Assembly: GCA_946406435.1 (NCBI GenBank)
Contig: CAMJKP010000008.1
Location: 1 to 64,000 of the forward strand
DNA length: 64,000 nucleotides
Source of the DNA: an uncultured Prevotellaceae bacterium
Lineage (GTDB): Bacteria; Bacteroidota; Bacteroidia; Bacteroidales; Bacteroidaceae
Direction of reading: 5' to 3'
Shown here: positions 18,593 to 26,758 of the stretch, in pieces
Position numbering within the stretch: position 1 is the first letter of the stretch
Layout: every line of letters begins with the position of its first letter
Made by a program: the position numbers and the translations under genes
Notes under the pieces: generated by a model
Database searches by the model: none
What the model was told of the DNA's origin: nothing
Seen by the model: the letters and a program-made list of their open reading frames with translations, nothing else

Positions 18593-18751
18593 ACCAAGCC
18601 TTCCCAAAGGGAAGGATGTTTTATAGTACTATATCCTTATAGGGAGAGCGTATAATTATTACGCAAATATTTTGATTAGAAAGACTATCTACTCCCCCTT
18701 CAGGGGGTAAGGGGGGGAGGACCCCTCCCTTGGGGAGGGACTGGGTGGGTC
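18593..18751. repeat. Composite palindromic element filling the U32/cysS gap
   Basis: The left end, TAACCAAGCCTTCCCAAAGG, is almost identical to the sequence inside the GH97 signal-peptide codons (59353-59383). The right part (18694-18751) holds two hairpins, CCCCCTTCAGGGGG and CCCTCCCTTGGGGAGGG, and ends GGGTGGGTC directly against the cysS stop codon. About 70 A/T-rich bases lie between the ends. Confidence 0.8.
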
Positions 18752-20269
18752 TTAAAGCGTCCACACCTGCCCGTCCGCAGTATCCTTCACAATGAAGCCT
18801 GCATCGTTGAGGGCATCACGGATAGCATCACTCTTTGCCCAATCCTTGTCTGCCTTTGCCTGAGCACGCATATCAAGAACCATATCCATAACCTTACCGA
18901 ATGCCTGTTCACGACTTGGATCACCAGCCTCAGCCGTTGTCTTCAGACCAAGAATATCCTCTATCCATGTGCGGAGAATCTTCTCAAGTGTCTCAAGGTC
19001 AGCAGCACTTATCTTTGCCTTACGGTCAACAAGGGTATTGATAACTTTTGAAGCCTCGAAGAGCTGAGAGATCACGTTTGGAGTCTGGAGATCATCATTC
19101 ATAGCATCATAGAGTTTGCCCTCAAGTTCTGCAACGAACTTACCAACCTCTGGCTGTGAGCCCTTTGCTGTCTGAATGCGCTTGATGTCCTTGAGCGATG
19201 TAACCAACTTGTTATATCCCTTCTCTGCTGCCTCAAGTGCCTCTGAAGAGAAATCCACAGTTCCACGATAGTGGGCTGAAAGGATGAAGAAGCGGATTGT
19301 CATTGGAGAGAATGGCTGTGTAAGCAACTCATGCTCTCCTTTGAAGAACTGGTCGAGGGTGATGAAGTTATTGTATGACTTACCCATCTTCTGACCGTTG
19401 ATGGTTATCATATTGTTGTGCATCCAGTAATGAACAGCAGGATGTCCCATTGAAGCCTGTGCCTGAGCAATCTCACATTCATGATGTGGGAATACAAGAT
19501 CCATACCACCTCCGTGAATATCAAATTCCTCACCAAGGTACTTTCTACCCATAGCTGTACATTCACAATGCCAGCCAGGGAATCCTTCTTCTGGTACTGC
19601 CTCCTGCTTGTCATTTGCAGACATCAGCCAAGGCCAGCGCATGATGTGTTCTGGCTGTGCCTTCTTCCAAAGGGCAAAGTCTGCCTGATTCTTCTTCTCG
19701 CCAACACCTGCAAGGGTATCACGAGAGGCATCCTTGATGTTCTCAAGCGTTCTGCCAGAGAGAATGCCGTACTTATAATCTTTGTTGTACTTCTCTATAT
19801 CGAAATATACAGAGCCGTTTGAGATATAGGCATAGCCGTTATCAAGAATCTCCTGAACAAGCTGCTGCTGTTCGATGATATGGCCTGTTGCGTGTGGCTC
19901 AATAGAAGGTGACAATACGTTGAGCTTCTCCATAGCAGAGTTGAAGCGACGGGTATAGTACTGTGCTATCTCCATTGGCTCTACCTGCTCTAAGCGTGCC
20001 TTCTTTGCTATCTTATCTTCGCCCTCATCAGCATCATGCTCCAAGTGACCAACATCCGTGATGTTACGGACATAGCGCACCTTATAGCCGATATGCTGAA
20101 GATAACGGAAAAGAATATCGAAAGTGATAGCTGGACGAGCATGACCAAGATGCGCGTCACCATAAACTGTCGGACCGCAGACATACATGCCTACATGACC
20201 GGGATTGATAGGCTTAAAAGCCTCCTTCTTACGAGTAAGAGTATTGTATATTAATAATGTTTGTTCCAT
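18752..20269 (-). CDS. cysS: Cysteinyl-tRNA synthetase
   Basis: A 505-residue class I aminoacyl-tRNA synthetase that charges tRNA-Cys. Visible marks are the zinc-ligand Cys31 in [10 protein letters not shown], the HIGH motif HLGH (40-43), the second zinc-ligand block GWHCECTAM with FPHHECE, and the KMSKS equivalent KMGKS near residue 295. The C-terminal DALR-like helical part is present ([17 protein letters not shown]). The stop codon is immediately followed by the palindromic element. It is the second gene of the nadA run; the 57 bases between them hold only a short direct repeat (TCCGGAAATTCC). Confidence 0.96.
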   Translation of the reverse strand: MEQTLLIYNTLTRKKEAFKPINPGHVGMYVCGPTVYGDAHLGHARPAITFDILFRYLQHIGYKVRYVRNITDVGHLEHDADEGEDKIAKKARLEQVEPMEIAQYYTRRFNSAMEKLNVLSPSIEPHATGHIIEQQQLVQEILDNGYAYISNGSVYFDIEKYNKDYKYGILSGRTLENIKDASRDTLAGVGEKKNQADFALWKKAQPEHIMRWPWLMSANDKQEAVPEEGFPGWHCECTAMGRKYLGEEFDIHGGGMDLVFPHHECEIAQAQASMGHPAVHYWMHNNMITINGQKMGKSYNNFITLDQFFKGEHELLTQPFSPMTIRFFILSAHYRGTVDFSSEALEAAEKGYNKLVTSLKDIKRIQTAKGSQPEVGKFVAELEGKLYDAMNDDLQTPNVISQLFEASKVINTLVDRKAKISAADLETLEKILRTWIEDILGLKTTAEAGDPSREQAFGKVMDMVLDMRAQAKADKDWAKSDAIRDALNDAGFIVKDTADGQVWTL

Positions 20270-20326
20270 TTTCTTTTCTTTTTCCGGAAATTCCAGATAA
20301 TCCGGAAATTCCGTTTTGGGGGTTAA

Positions 20327-21313
20327 TTAACTTAATTCAAGCATGCGGTTTATAGGCTTAACTGCATCCTTTGCAATATCAGCATCCACCTCTACCGTTG
20401 GCCACTCATACTTTAGCGTGTTGTATAGCTTGCGAAGCGTGTTCATCTTCATAAAGTTACACTCATTACAAGAGCAGCCCGCACTTCCTTCCGTCACCTC
20501 TGGCGAAACAGGAATAAATTCCGTCTCAGGGCAACATCGCTGTAACTCGTGCATGATACCTGCCTCCGTAGCAACGATATACTTGCTCTGTGGATTTGCC
20601 TTGGCATATTTCAGCATATCCGCCGTACTTCCCTTTACATCTGCAAGAGCAAGAACAGGACCTTTACACTCAAGGTGTGCCATAACCACAGCATCCGGGT
20701 TCTCTTTCTTCAGACGTGCTATCTCGCCAACAGAGAAACGCTCATGAACATGACAACCGCCATTCCATAGCTCCATCTCGCGACCAGTAACCGAGTTGAT
20801 GTAAGAGCCGAGGTTATAGTCAGGACCGAAGAGTATCTTTGCATCCTTTGGCAACTGGTCAATCACCTTCTTGGCATTACCAGAAGTAACCACCACATCA
20901 GTAAGCGCTTTTGTAGCAGCCGTTGTATTGACATACTGCACAATCATATACCCAGGATGCTCTTCCTTCCATTTCTTCAGATCGGCAGCAGAACAGGAAT
21001 CTGCCAACGAACAACCTGCATTGAGGTCTGGTGAAAGCACAAGCTTATCTGGAGACAGGAGCTTACAGGTCTCTGCCATGAAATGAACGCCACACATTAC
21101 GATGATTTTTGCATCTGTCTCTGCAGCCTTACGGGCAAGAGCAAGAGAGTCGCCCACGAAATCAGCAACCTCCTGAATCTCACCAAAGGTATAGTAGTGA
21201 GCAAGCACTACAGCCTTTTTCTCCTCGCACATCCTGCGTATCTCAGCCTTCAGGTCGAGATTATCATCAACAGGCTCATCAATATAGCCAAGAGATTTCC
21301 ATTTATCTATCAT
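20327..21313 (-). CDS. nadA: Quinolinate synthase A
   Basis: A 328-residue NadA, which condenses iminoaspartate with dihydroxyacetone phosphate to quinolinate in de novo NAD synthesis, using a 4Fe-4S cluster. The family marks are VLAHYYTFGEIQEVADFVGDS, MCGVHFMAET, HLECKGPV and the C-terminal EGSAGCSCNEC; the three cluster cysteines are expected in the last three blocks. nadB and nadC are not in the window. It leads the minus-strand operon, with a promoter at about 21411-21442 and a palindromic element in its leader. Confidence 0.96.
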   Translation of the reverse strand: MIDKWKSLGYIDEPVDDNLDLKAEIRRMCEEKKAVVLAHYYTFGEIQEVADFVGDSLALARKAAETDAKIIVMCGVHFMAETCKLLSPDKLVLSPDLNAGCSLADSCSAADLKKWKEEHPGYMIVQYVNTTAATKALTDVVVTSGNAKKVIDQLPKDAKILFGPDYNLGSYINSVTGREMELWNGGCHVHERFSVGEIARLKKENPDAVVMAHLECKGPVLALADVKGSTADMLKYAKANPQSKYIVATEAGIMHELQRCCPETEFIPVSPEVTEGSAGCSCNECNFMKMNTLRKLYNTLKYEWPTVEVDADIAKDAVKPINRMLELS

Positions 21314-21353
21314 AATTACGAATTACGAGTTATGAATAAACCTTATTTGCTTT

Positions 21354-21405
21354 GTTTCCCCTAAAAATCCCCAAATCCCCCTAAAAGGGGGAGGGTCGGG
21401 ATTGA
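21354..21405. repeat. Palindromic element in the nadA leader
   Basis: CCCCTAAAAATCCCC, then CCCCCTAAAAGGGGG, then GGGTCGGG: the same CCCCCTTAAAGGGGG-type core and GACCC-type end as the copies inside coding sequences. It lies between the predicted nadA transcription start and the start codon. Confidence 0.75.
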
Positions 21406-21410
21406 GGTTA

Positions 21411-21442
21411 CAAAATTACTAATAATTCTCCTGACTACAAAA
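21411..21442 (-). promoter_or_regulatory. Predicted nadA operon promoter
   Basis: On the minus strand TAATTTTG (21411-21418) has a TTTTG (21438-21442) about 20 bases upstream, matching the -7/-33 layout. It would drive nadA, cysS, U32, sufE, the helicase and the peptidase. Confidence 0.6.
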
Positions 21443-21502
21443 TTTCAAAGGAAAAAAAATAAGAAATATTTTTCATTTTCCCCTTTTTACGAATATTATT
21501 AG

Positions 21503-21510
21503 TAATTTTG
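21503..21510 (+). promoter_or_regulatory. -7 box (TAATTTTG) for the EamA transporter
   Basis: TAATTTTG lies 91 bases before the ATG at 21601. The leader contains short inverted words (TCTGGA…TCCAGA and CTAGATATTCC…GGAAATCTAG). Confidence 0.55.
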
Positions 21511-21600
21511 CGAACTATCTGGAGTCCCTAGATATTCCAGAAAAAACAGGAAATCTAGAAAGACCAGACAAACTAGATATAACATATCACCCCCATCCCA

Positions 21601-22470
21601 ATGAATAACCTCAAAGGCTATATATTTGCTGCAATAGCAGCTGCTTCCTACGGAACAAACCCAATATTCGCTATACCTCTCTACCACGAGGGTATTAGTG
21701 TTTCGTCTGTTCTGTTCATGAGATATGCTATGGCTGTTGCTATTATGTTTGTCTTTACTATGATAAAAAGCCCGAAGTCCCTCGTTATCAAGCCAAAGCA
21801 TATCGGGGTTCTTGCTTTTATGGGGATATTAATGGTACTCTCTTCTATCGGACTTTTTGCCAGCTATAAATACCTCTCTGCCGGAATTGCCTCTACCTTG
21901 CTCTTCTTCTATCCTGTAATGGTGGCTATCATAATGGCGATATTCTACAAAGAACGCCTCACGAAGAAGTCGTGGGCTTGTCTTGTAACCGCCTTTCTTG
22001 GTGTTGTTATTCTTTCCAAAGACGATAATGGAGGTTTCATAAGTCTCTTGGGCTTGGCACTTGTTATGTTCTCGTCTCTTGCATACGCCATTTATCTGGT
22101 GTATATCAACCGAGGGCCGATGAAGAAAATCAACACCTCCACCATTACTTTCTATGTAATCTTGGGAGGCTTTCTTGTTATGATTCCTTATTGTCTTCTT
22201 GATGGTGGATTGATGCTTCCTAAAACCACACCTGCATGGATTAATGCCATCGGACTTGGCTTTTTCCCTACCGTTATCTCTCTCATCTTCACCTCTCGCG
22301 CCATAGCCTTGATAGGAAGTACGGAAACAGCCATCTTCGGAGCTCTCGAACCTCTCACAGCAGTTATTCTCGGCATTCTCATTCTTGGCGAAACCCTCAC
22401 CATAACACCTGCCATTGGAATGATTCTGATATTCGTATCAGTTACCGTTCTTATGATGAAGAAAAAGTGA
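21601..22470 (+). CDS. EamA/DMT-family transporter
   Basis: A 289-residue inner-membrane protein with about ten hydrophobic segments arranged as two EamA repeats, the usual length for drug/metabolite transporters. The second repeat ends with the typical FGALEPLTAVILGILILGE block. Substrates of this superfamily are diverse (amino acids, nucleotide sugars, drugs) and cannot be read here. It is a single-gene unit with its own promoter, divergent from nadA. Confidence 0.85.
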   Translation: MNNLKGYIFAAIAAASYGTNPIFAIPLYHEGISVSSVLFMRYAMAVAIMFVFTMIKSPKSLVIKPKHIGVLAFMGILMVLSSIGLFASYKYLSAGIASTLLFFYPVMVAIIMAIFYKERLTKKSWACLVTAFLGVVILSKDDNGGFISLLGLALVMFSSLAYAIYLVYINRGPMKKINTSTITFYVILGGFLVMIPYCLLDGGLMLPKTTPAWINAIGLGFFPTVISLIFTSRAIALIGSTETAIFGALEPLTAVILGILILGETLTITPAIGMILIFVSVTVLMMKKK

Positions 22471-22541
22471 TAAAAACTAATCTTTATGAATTGTAGAGTC
22501 TTGAGGAATGTCTTCCCAATGATCTACTTTCAAAATTTTAT

Positions 22542-23024
22542 CTACTTTATTTTATACTTGATAATATGTTCTCTAAGATCCTTCATGAAAGGACAATCAC
22601 TACCTTTAGTTTTTAATTCATCCACCATTAAACCTATCCATATTGTATAGAGAGAATCGGCTTCTTTATCGTAAAATGAAGATGTAAATCCATCTGCATC
22701 TATACTTTCAGGAAAACAGCCGCTTTTATATTTTTTTATATCTAATACAGAATCACAATCATATTCTTCTTTTGATGAAATCTTTGCACGAGAAATATGA
22801 GTAATATAAATCTTTTTGTCTTTATAATACCAGACAACAGAGAAATTCCCCTCAGGCTCAATCGTTGATACATTTCCATGTTCCTTCAGATAACGATCAT
22901 AAATCTTTTGGGTGTATTTATGATTTTTATCTATCTGTTTCATGAAATCTTTTGTTCTACAACTTATTACTAGTAGACAAAAGAACATGCAAAAAGCGAT
23001 TATAATCTTACTGTTTTTTCTCAT
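22542..23024 (-). CDS. Small lipoprotein, unknown function
   Basis: A 160-residue protein with a lipoprotein signal (LLVISC, Cys22) and a mature part of about 138 residues rich in Lys, Asp and Tyr, with no family I recognise. It follows the Imm11-like gene after 47 bases on the same strand and shares its low GC. The pairing of a cytoplasmic immunity-like gene with a small lipoprotein may mean both are immunity-type proteins, but no toxin gene is in the window. Confidence 0.55.
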   Translation of the reverse strand: MRKNSKIIIAFCMFFCLLVISCRTKDFMKQIDKNHKYTQKIYDRYLKEHGNVSTIEPEGNFSVVWYYKDKKIYITHISRAKISSKEEYDCDSVLDIKKYKSGCFPESIDADGFTSSFYDKEADSLYTIWIGLMVDELKTKGSDCPFMKDLREHIIKYKIK

Positions 23025-23071
23025 ATCTTTTATGTTAAACTAATTCTGATTGAAAAAAAGTAAACAAAAAT

Positions 23072-23755
23072 CTATATGTCAACAGGTTCAAATTCAAGTC
23101 CTGTTAACTTTCTGTTATTATATTCCTCAACGAATCTTTCACTGACATACCAATCAAAATTGCATTCATCTATCATAAACATATCTAGTTTCTTCTTATA
23201 AAATGCATCTGTCATTTTAATCGTACTAGCACGTATTGTGTAAGATTTCTCTTCTTCAGCCAGAAATTCATTCTCCTTTTTAATAAACTCTTCGGGTGAA
23301 TTGAATTTTATAGGAATGATATCGTCTGTATCGGCATCCGAAATGTAAAATTCACAGTTCGGGAAATCCAAATATTGCCAATTTTCTGATACGATTTTCA
23401 TTACATAATAGTCTTCTACTTTCTTTTTCCTTAAACTAGTTACCTTTCCTTTGTAGAAACGATGGACATCAATATTTTTATTCTCCATAAACCTCTTCGC
23501 ATTTTCACTAAGTAAAAATAATCTATTTCCAAATCCATTACTTAGAAAGTCAGTATATTTAGCGCCACTAGCCAGTTTAAAACCTGATAAATCAGGATCT
23601 ATAGGAGGAAACAGAGGATTATAAGCATAATACAAAGAATAAACACCATTATCTTCATTCTCTGGTGAATACCCTTTGATAAAATCCCAAACTTGTGGGT
23701 ATTGTGATCCTACTTCTTTATTATCACACCCATATTCTAATTTATAATATCTCAT
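23072..23755 (-). CDS. Imm11/DUF1629-like protein, possible orphan immunity gene
   Basis: A 227-residue cytoplasmic protein, Tyr, Phe and Lys rich, without a signal peptide. The layout (N-terminal YYKLEYGCD, a DFLSNG stretch, then LFLLSENAKRFMENKNIDVHRFYKGKV and YYVMKIVSENWQYLDF) resembles the DUF1629/Imm11 immunity family, whose members neutralise polymorphic toxins. I rate this as a resemblance, not an identification. GC is lower than in nearby housekeeping genes, as is common for horizontally moved immunity genes. A promoter would lie in the gap to 24124, but I see no good -7 box on this strand. Confidence 0.5.
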   Translation of the reverse strand: MRYYKLEYGCDNKEVGSQYPQVWDFIKGYSPENEDNGVYSLYYAYNPLFPPIDPDLSGFKLASGAKYTDFLSNGFGNRLFLLSENAKRFMENKNIDVHRFYKGKVTSLRKKKVEDYYVMKIVSENWQYLDFPNCEFYISDADTDDIIPIKFNSPEEFIKKENEFLAEEEKSYTIRASTIKMTDAFYKKKLDMFMIDECNFDWYVSERFVEEYNNRKLTGLEFEPVDI

Positions 23756-23867
23756 AATTATTGCTCATTTTTGAGGGCAAAAATACTAAAAGTTTTTCAA
23801 ATCAAGCAATTTTTCCATAGAAATAGTGAGAAACAGGCAAATTCCTCCTTTGAAACTCTTAAGATAC

Positions 23868-23972
23868 TCCATCGTTTGTCCATCAGTTCTCCATCTATCC
23901 TCCATCGAAACGATGGACCATCGATGGAGTATCGATGGAGTATCTACGGAGTATCTACGGAATATCTAGGGA
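23868..23972. repeat. 11-bp-phased array
   Basis: TCC at 23868, 23879, 23890 and 23901 is mirrored by GGA at 23915, 23926, 23937, 23948, 23959 and 23970. The centre CCATCGAAACGATGG is a palindrome. It lies in the gap between two divergent genes; the rest of 23756-24044 shows nothing else. Confidence 0.9.
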
Positions 23973-24044
23973 GGAAAAGCGAAAAAACATAGGACTATCA
24001 TGCTTTTTCTTACAAAAGAATATTGTATAATCAAAAAGTTTTCG

Positions 24045-24052
24045 TAATTTTG
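24045..24052 (+). promoter_or_regulatory. -7 box (TAATTTTG) for the patatin gene
   Basis: TAATTTTG lies 72 bases before the ATG, with a T-rich tract upstream. Confidence 0.55.
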
Positions 24053-24068
24053 CGAGCAATTGTAGATT

Positions 24069-24123
24069 GTAAATTGGAACTTGCAGAGCTTGATGAGCTT
24101 TGCGAATAAATGGTAAATTGTAC
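24069..24123 (+). repeat. Hairpin leader cassette, copy 1
   Basis: It reads GGAACTTGC, then a stem GCAGAGCT / AGCTTTGC around the loop TGATG, then GCGAATAAATGGTAAATTG, and ends directly at the patatin start codon. A second copy precedes cydB (38749-38800, minus strand). Confidence 0.8.
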
Positions 24124-24978
24124 ATGATCAAGACTGGACTGGTACTTGAAGGCGGTGGAATGAGAGGACTTTTCACGGCTGGTATTTTGGATGTTCTTAT
24201 GGAAAACAATGTCACGTTTGATGGCGTTGTAGGGGTATCTGCTGGTGCGACTTTTGGATGTAATTTCATATCACATCAGATAGGGCGTGTCCTGCGATAT
24301 AACATGTCTCAACGTAAGAATCCAAAGTATATGGGTATTAGGTCGCTAATCAAGACAGGCGACTATGTGGGTGGAGAGTACTCGTATCATATTCTGCCTA
24401 CCCAGCTTGATGTCTTCGACTTTGAAACCTTTGAGAAGAACCCTACAGAGTTTCATATAGTTGCTACAAACGTAAAGACAGGAGAGCCGGTATATCGTCG
24501 TCTTGACAAAATTGACTATACAGGTATGGAATGGCTTCGTGCATCTGCCAGTATGCCTATCATCTCTAAGCCTGTTGTTATTGGTGATTTGCAATTGCTC
24601 GACGGAGGCATAAGTGATAGTATTCCTCTGAAATATTTCGAGGATGAGGGTTTTACAAAGAATATCGTCATCCTTACTCAGCCTAAAGGCTTTAAGAAGA
24701 AACTCACAAAACTTATGCCTGTCTTCAAGGCAACTATGCGCAAATACCCCGCTATTATCGAGGGTATGAGCAAGCGCCATATAATGTATAATAACGAGCT
24801 GGAATATATCACCCAACAGGAGGAGGCAGGCAATTGTTTGGTTATCTGCCCTTCTGACACGCTTCCTATAGGCAGAACCGACCTTAACCCCAAGAAAATG
24901 CAGCATGTTTATGATATGGGAAGAAAGGCTGGAGAGGAAAGTCTTGACACAATTAAGCAGTTTTTAGAAAAATTTTGA
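24124..24978 (+). CDS. Patatin-like phospholipase
   Basis: A 284-residue protein with the patatin catalytic dyad: the oxyanion loop LEGGGMRGLFTAG, the nucleophile Ser in GVSAG and the Asp in LLDGGISD. It hydrolyses acyl chains from phospholipids or related lipids in the cytoplasm or at the inner membrane (no signal peptide). Length and the C-terminal block (PIGRTDLNPKKMQHVYDMG) resemble E. coli YjjU. I chose the ATG of MIKTGLVLEGGG because a hairpin cassette ends at it; an in-frame ATG eight codons upstream lies inside that cassette. Confidence 0.85.
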   Translation: MIKTGLVLEGGGMRGLFTAGILDVLMENNVTFDGVVGVSAGATFGCNFISHQIGRVLRYNMSQRKNPKYMGIRSLIKTGDYVGGEYSYHILPTQLDVFDFETFEKNPTEFHIVATNVKTGEPVYRRLDKIDYTGMEWLRASASMPIISKPVVIGDLQLLDGGISDSIPLKYFEDEGFTKNIVILTQPKGFKKKLTKLMPVFKATMRKYPAIIEGMSKRHIMYNNELEYITQQEEAGNCLVICPSDTLPIGRTDLNPKKMQHVYDMGRKAGEESLDTIKQFLEKF

Positions 24979-25198
24979 GATTGTAGAAAAACTTTTTTCT
25001 AAGAAAAACGAAATTAGACTTGTGATATAGAAATCCCTGTTTAAATATTGTGTGCGGGCACATTTTGCAGATATGCAACATAAAATGCACTATATAGCAA
25101 CAATATTTTGCTCTATTGCGCAATTGTAAAAAGTGTTGCATGGTATAATTCGCAAACTTTATGAAACAAAAATTCTTGCACAAAATAAAAAAACTTCA

Positions 25199-25206
25199 TA
25201 CCTTTG
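25199..25206 (+). promoter_or_regulatory. -7 box (TACCTTTG) of a stand-alone transcript
   Basis: A consensus TACCTTTG has TTG at 25176, about 20 bases upstream. No coding gene follows on this strand before a terminator at 25329-25368. Confidence 0.75.
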
Positions 25207-25212
25207 CACTCG

Positions 25213-25370
25213 GAAATAAGTGTAATAATTATGTTAAAGGGGAAAAACTAATTTATTTGATTAAGGGGAACAATGACGAGGTATTAAGCTAAGGTAAATT
25301 TCAGATTGTATTAATTTCAGGTAACAAGAAAAGGTCGAGATCCGGCGAAAAGCTGGACTTGACCTTTTTC
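25213..25370 (+). ncRNA. Candidate small RNA of about 160 nt
   Basis: A strong promoter and a strong terminator bracket about 160 bases with no ORF longer than a few codons. The 5' half has two copies of TTAA(A)GGGGAA (25233 and 25261), and the middle has AATTTCAG twice. The terminal hairpin AAAAGGTC / GACCTTTT with inner TCCGGC / GCTGGA is followed by T-rich sequence. Size fits a 6S-type or regulatory RNA, but I cannot assign a family. The remainder of the 24979-25462 gap is A/T-rich, with a weak hairpin after the patatin stop. Confidence 0.55.
25329..25368 (+). terminator. Intrinsic terminator of the small RNA
   Basis: AAAAGGTC pairs with GACCTTTT, with an inner stem TCCGGC / GCTGGA and a GAAAA loop, followed by TTTTTCTTATT. 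Confidence 0.8.
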
Positions 25371-25462
25371 TTATTCGTATGTGAAGGGACTCGCAATAAA
25401 CAGAATCTGTCAAGGATTTTGAAACAATTCTTGAGTTAAGGACATAGGGATATTTCTGCCAA

Positions 25463-26413
25463 TCACTTTACCTCGTCTATCACGTAGAGGCCAAAGAGTC
25501 CTTTGTGATATTCTATCGTGCAGCCATAGCCTATATGGTAGTTATGGTCGTTAGGAATCCATGTATTGTAGATTCTATCAAGTTCAGATATTTCTATATC
25601 CATATTATTGGTATTTTTTCCGTGTTCATCATTAGATACATTTATTTTTTTGATTATGCCATGAGTGTATTGATGTTTGTCACCCAAATACTTGTTTGTG
25701 CCGAAGAAAAGAAAAAGTACACTTCCTAATATTATAGCCAATGTATAAGCCCATCCTAATACACATCCAAAGTATATTCTGATAAAGTTAAATATACCTT
25801 TTAAATTGAGATTTAAGTATATATGTTTTGAGCGTATGAGTTTTATGAGCATAATTACAGGAAGCATTATTGTTATAGTAATTGCGGATACGTAAACAAT
25901 AGCCAAAAACGACTCTAATGGCAATGGTATCAAGGTTTCTCCTGCAAAGAGAAGCCCAAAGAATGGTATTGCAAGAAGAACTACAAAAAATATATCTGAT
26001 ATCATGATTTGTGTTTTAGACCATGATTCCTCTAACTGGTTTAAAAATTCGCCTAATGGATTTAATATAAAGAAATCCTTTTTCGCAGTTTTGGTAAAGT
26101 CTTCTATATCATCGTAGATCAATGGAATAAAAACCTTGCCCTTGTAGTCGATGAAACCCCATTTACCATTGGTTTCCACAGCAACTATACCGTTATATGG
26201 AGGGTACAGCTGCGAATACATAGGTTCAACGATAGTATTTCCCTTAATATCCGCTAAGCCCCATCTGTCATCCTTGAGAATACAGATAGGAGATTTCTTA
26301 TCGGTAAAATAGATATCGTCATATATGGCAGGGAGTACGATGCGGTTCTGTGGATCTTTTAGCCCGTATTTATCGTTCTCTACAAAGAAATGATATTTGT
26401 GGTTGCTCATCAT
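25463..26413 (-). CDS. WG-repeat membrane protein
   Basis: A 316-residue protein. The N-terminal 125 residues contain about three WG-type repeats (NDKYGLKDPQNRIVLPAIYDD, DRWGLADIKGNTIVEPMYSQ, NGKWGFIDYKGKVFIPLIYDD). Then follow three or four membrane segments (about residues 140-270) and a C-terminal domain of about 60 residues ending HKGLFGLYVIDEVK. With the N-terminus in the cytoplasm the repeats would sense or bind something inside the cell; this is inference. I chose the ATG at 26413 because the predicted transcription start (near 26488) rules out the longer TTG reading. The leader carries a reused RNA cassette. Confidence 0.6.
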   Translation of the reverse strand: MMSNHKYHFFVENDKYGLKDPQNRIVLPAIYDDIYFTDKKSPICILKDDRWGLADIKGNTIVEPMYSQLYPPYNGIVAVETNGKWGFIDYKGKVFIPLIYDDIEDFTKTAKKDFFILNPLGEFLNQLEESWSKTQIMISDIFFVVLLAIPFFGLLFAGETLIPLPLESFLAIVYVSAITITIMLPVIMLIKLIRSKHIYLNLNLKGIFNFIRIYFGCVLGWAYTLAIILGSVLFLFFGTNKYLGDKHQYTHGIIKKINVSNDEHGKNTNNMDIEISELDRIYNTWIPNDHNYHIGYGCTIEYHKGLFGLYVIDEVK

Positions 26414-26423
26414 CTTTATTTTT

Positions 26424-26479
26424 CTGCTTCTTCGCATGAAGATAAATGTGCATATCAGCCTTATAGTCTGGTGCACGTT
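26424..26479 (-). promoter_or_regulatory. Structured 5' leader cassette, copy 1 (WG-repeat gene)
   Basis: On the minus strand AACGTGCACCAG leads into CTGATATGCAC, so GTGCA…TGCAC and CAG…CTG can pair, and then TGCGAAGAAGCA forms a second small stem. About 40 of 57 positions match the leader of the rubredoxin gene (41112-41168). It starts within about 10 bases of the predicted transcription start. Confidence 0.7.
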
Positions 26480-26494
26480 TATAATTCTTGAATG

Positions 26495-26502
26495 CAAAAG
26501 TA
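26495..26502 (-). promoter_or_regulatory. -7 box of the WG-repeat gene
   Basis: On the minus strand TACTTTTG, with TTTG (26523-26526) about 20 bases upstream. Confidence 0.6.
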
Positions 26503-26590
26503 AATATTTTTCGCGAAACCAACAAATTTAGGCTTTGTTTTATACGTTTTGGTATCTAGTATAAAATTTTTTACAAAAGTTTTTGAGATA

Positions 26591-26758
26591 GGGGGTTTCA
26601 CCCTTGTGATTTTTAGATTTTTACGTATTGATTGTCAATAACTTACATAGGGTGAAACCCCCTCTGAAAAACATCTTATTTTTTATAGGGGTTTCACCTT
26701 TCTTTATTGCTTGATTTTCAATTGGTTACACCTGTAAAACTGTATGGGTGAACCCCCC
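26591..26758. repeat. Alternating inverted copies of GGGGTTTCACC
   Basis: GGGGGTTTCACCC (26591), GGGTGAAACCCCC (26650), AGGGGTTTCACC (26687) and GGGTGAACCCCCC (26746) alternate in orientation, the same plan as at 11556-11838 with a different word. Between this and the next array (26759-26898) are only degenerate AACGC-type and TTTTCAC-type repeats. Confidence 0.8.

Noticed and set aside
18584..18751. Plain intrinsic terminators for the GC-rich hairpins between genes
   Set aside because: They lack T tracts, occur inside coding sequences as well and share flanking sequence, so a dispersed element is the better reading; a side role in termination remains possible.
25229..25286. Leader peptides in the candidate small RNA
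   Set aside because: The two ATGs give only 6- and 4-residue frames and have no downstream gene on that strand to attenuate.
26414..26497. Longer TTG start of the WG-repeat gene
   Set aside because: The reading overlaps the promoter and the leader cassette; the transcript is expected to start after it.
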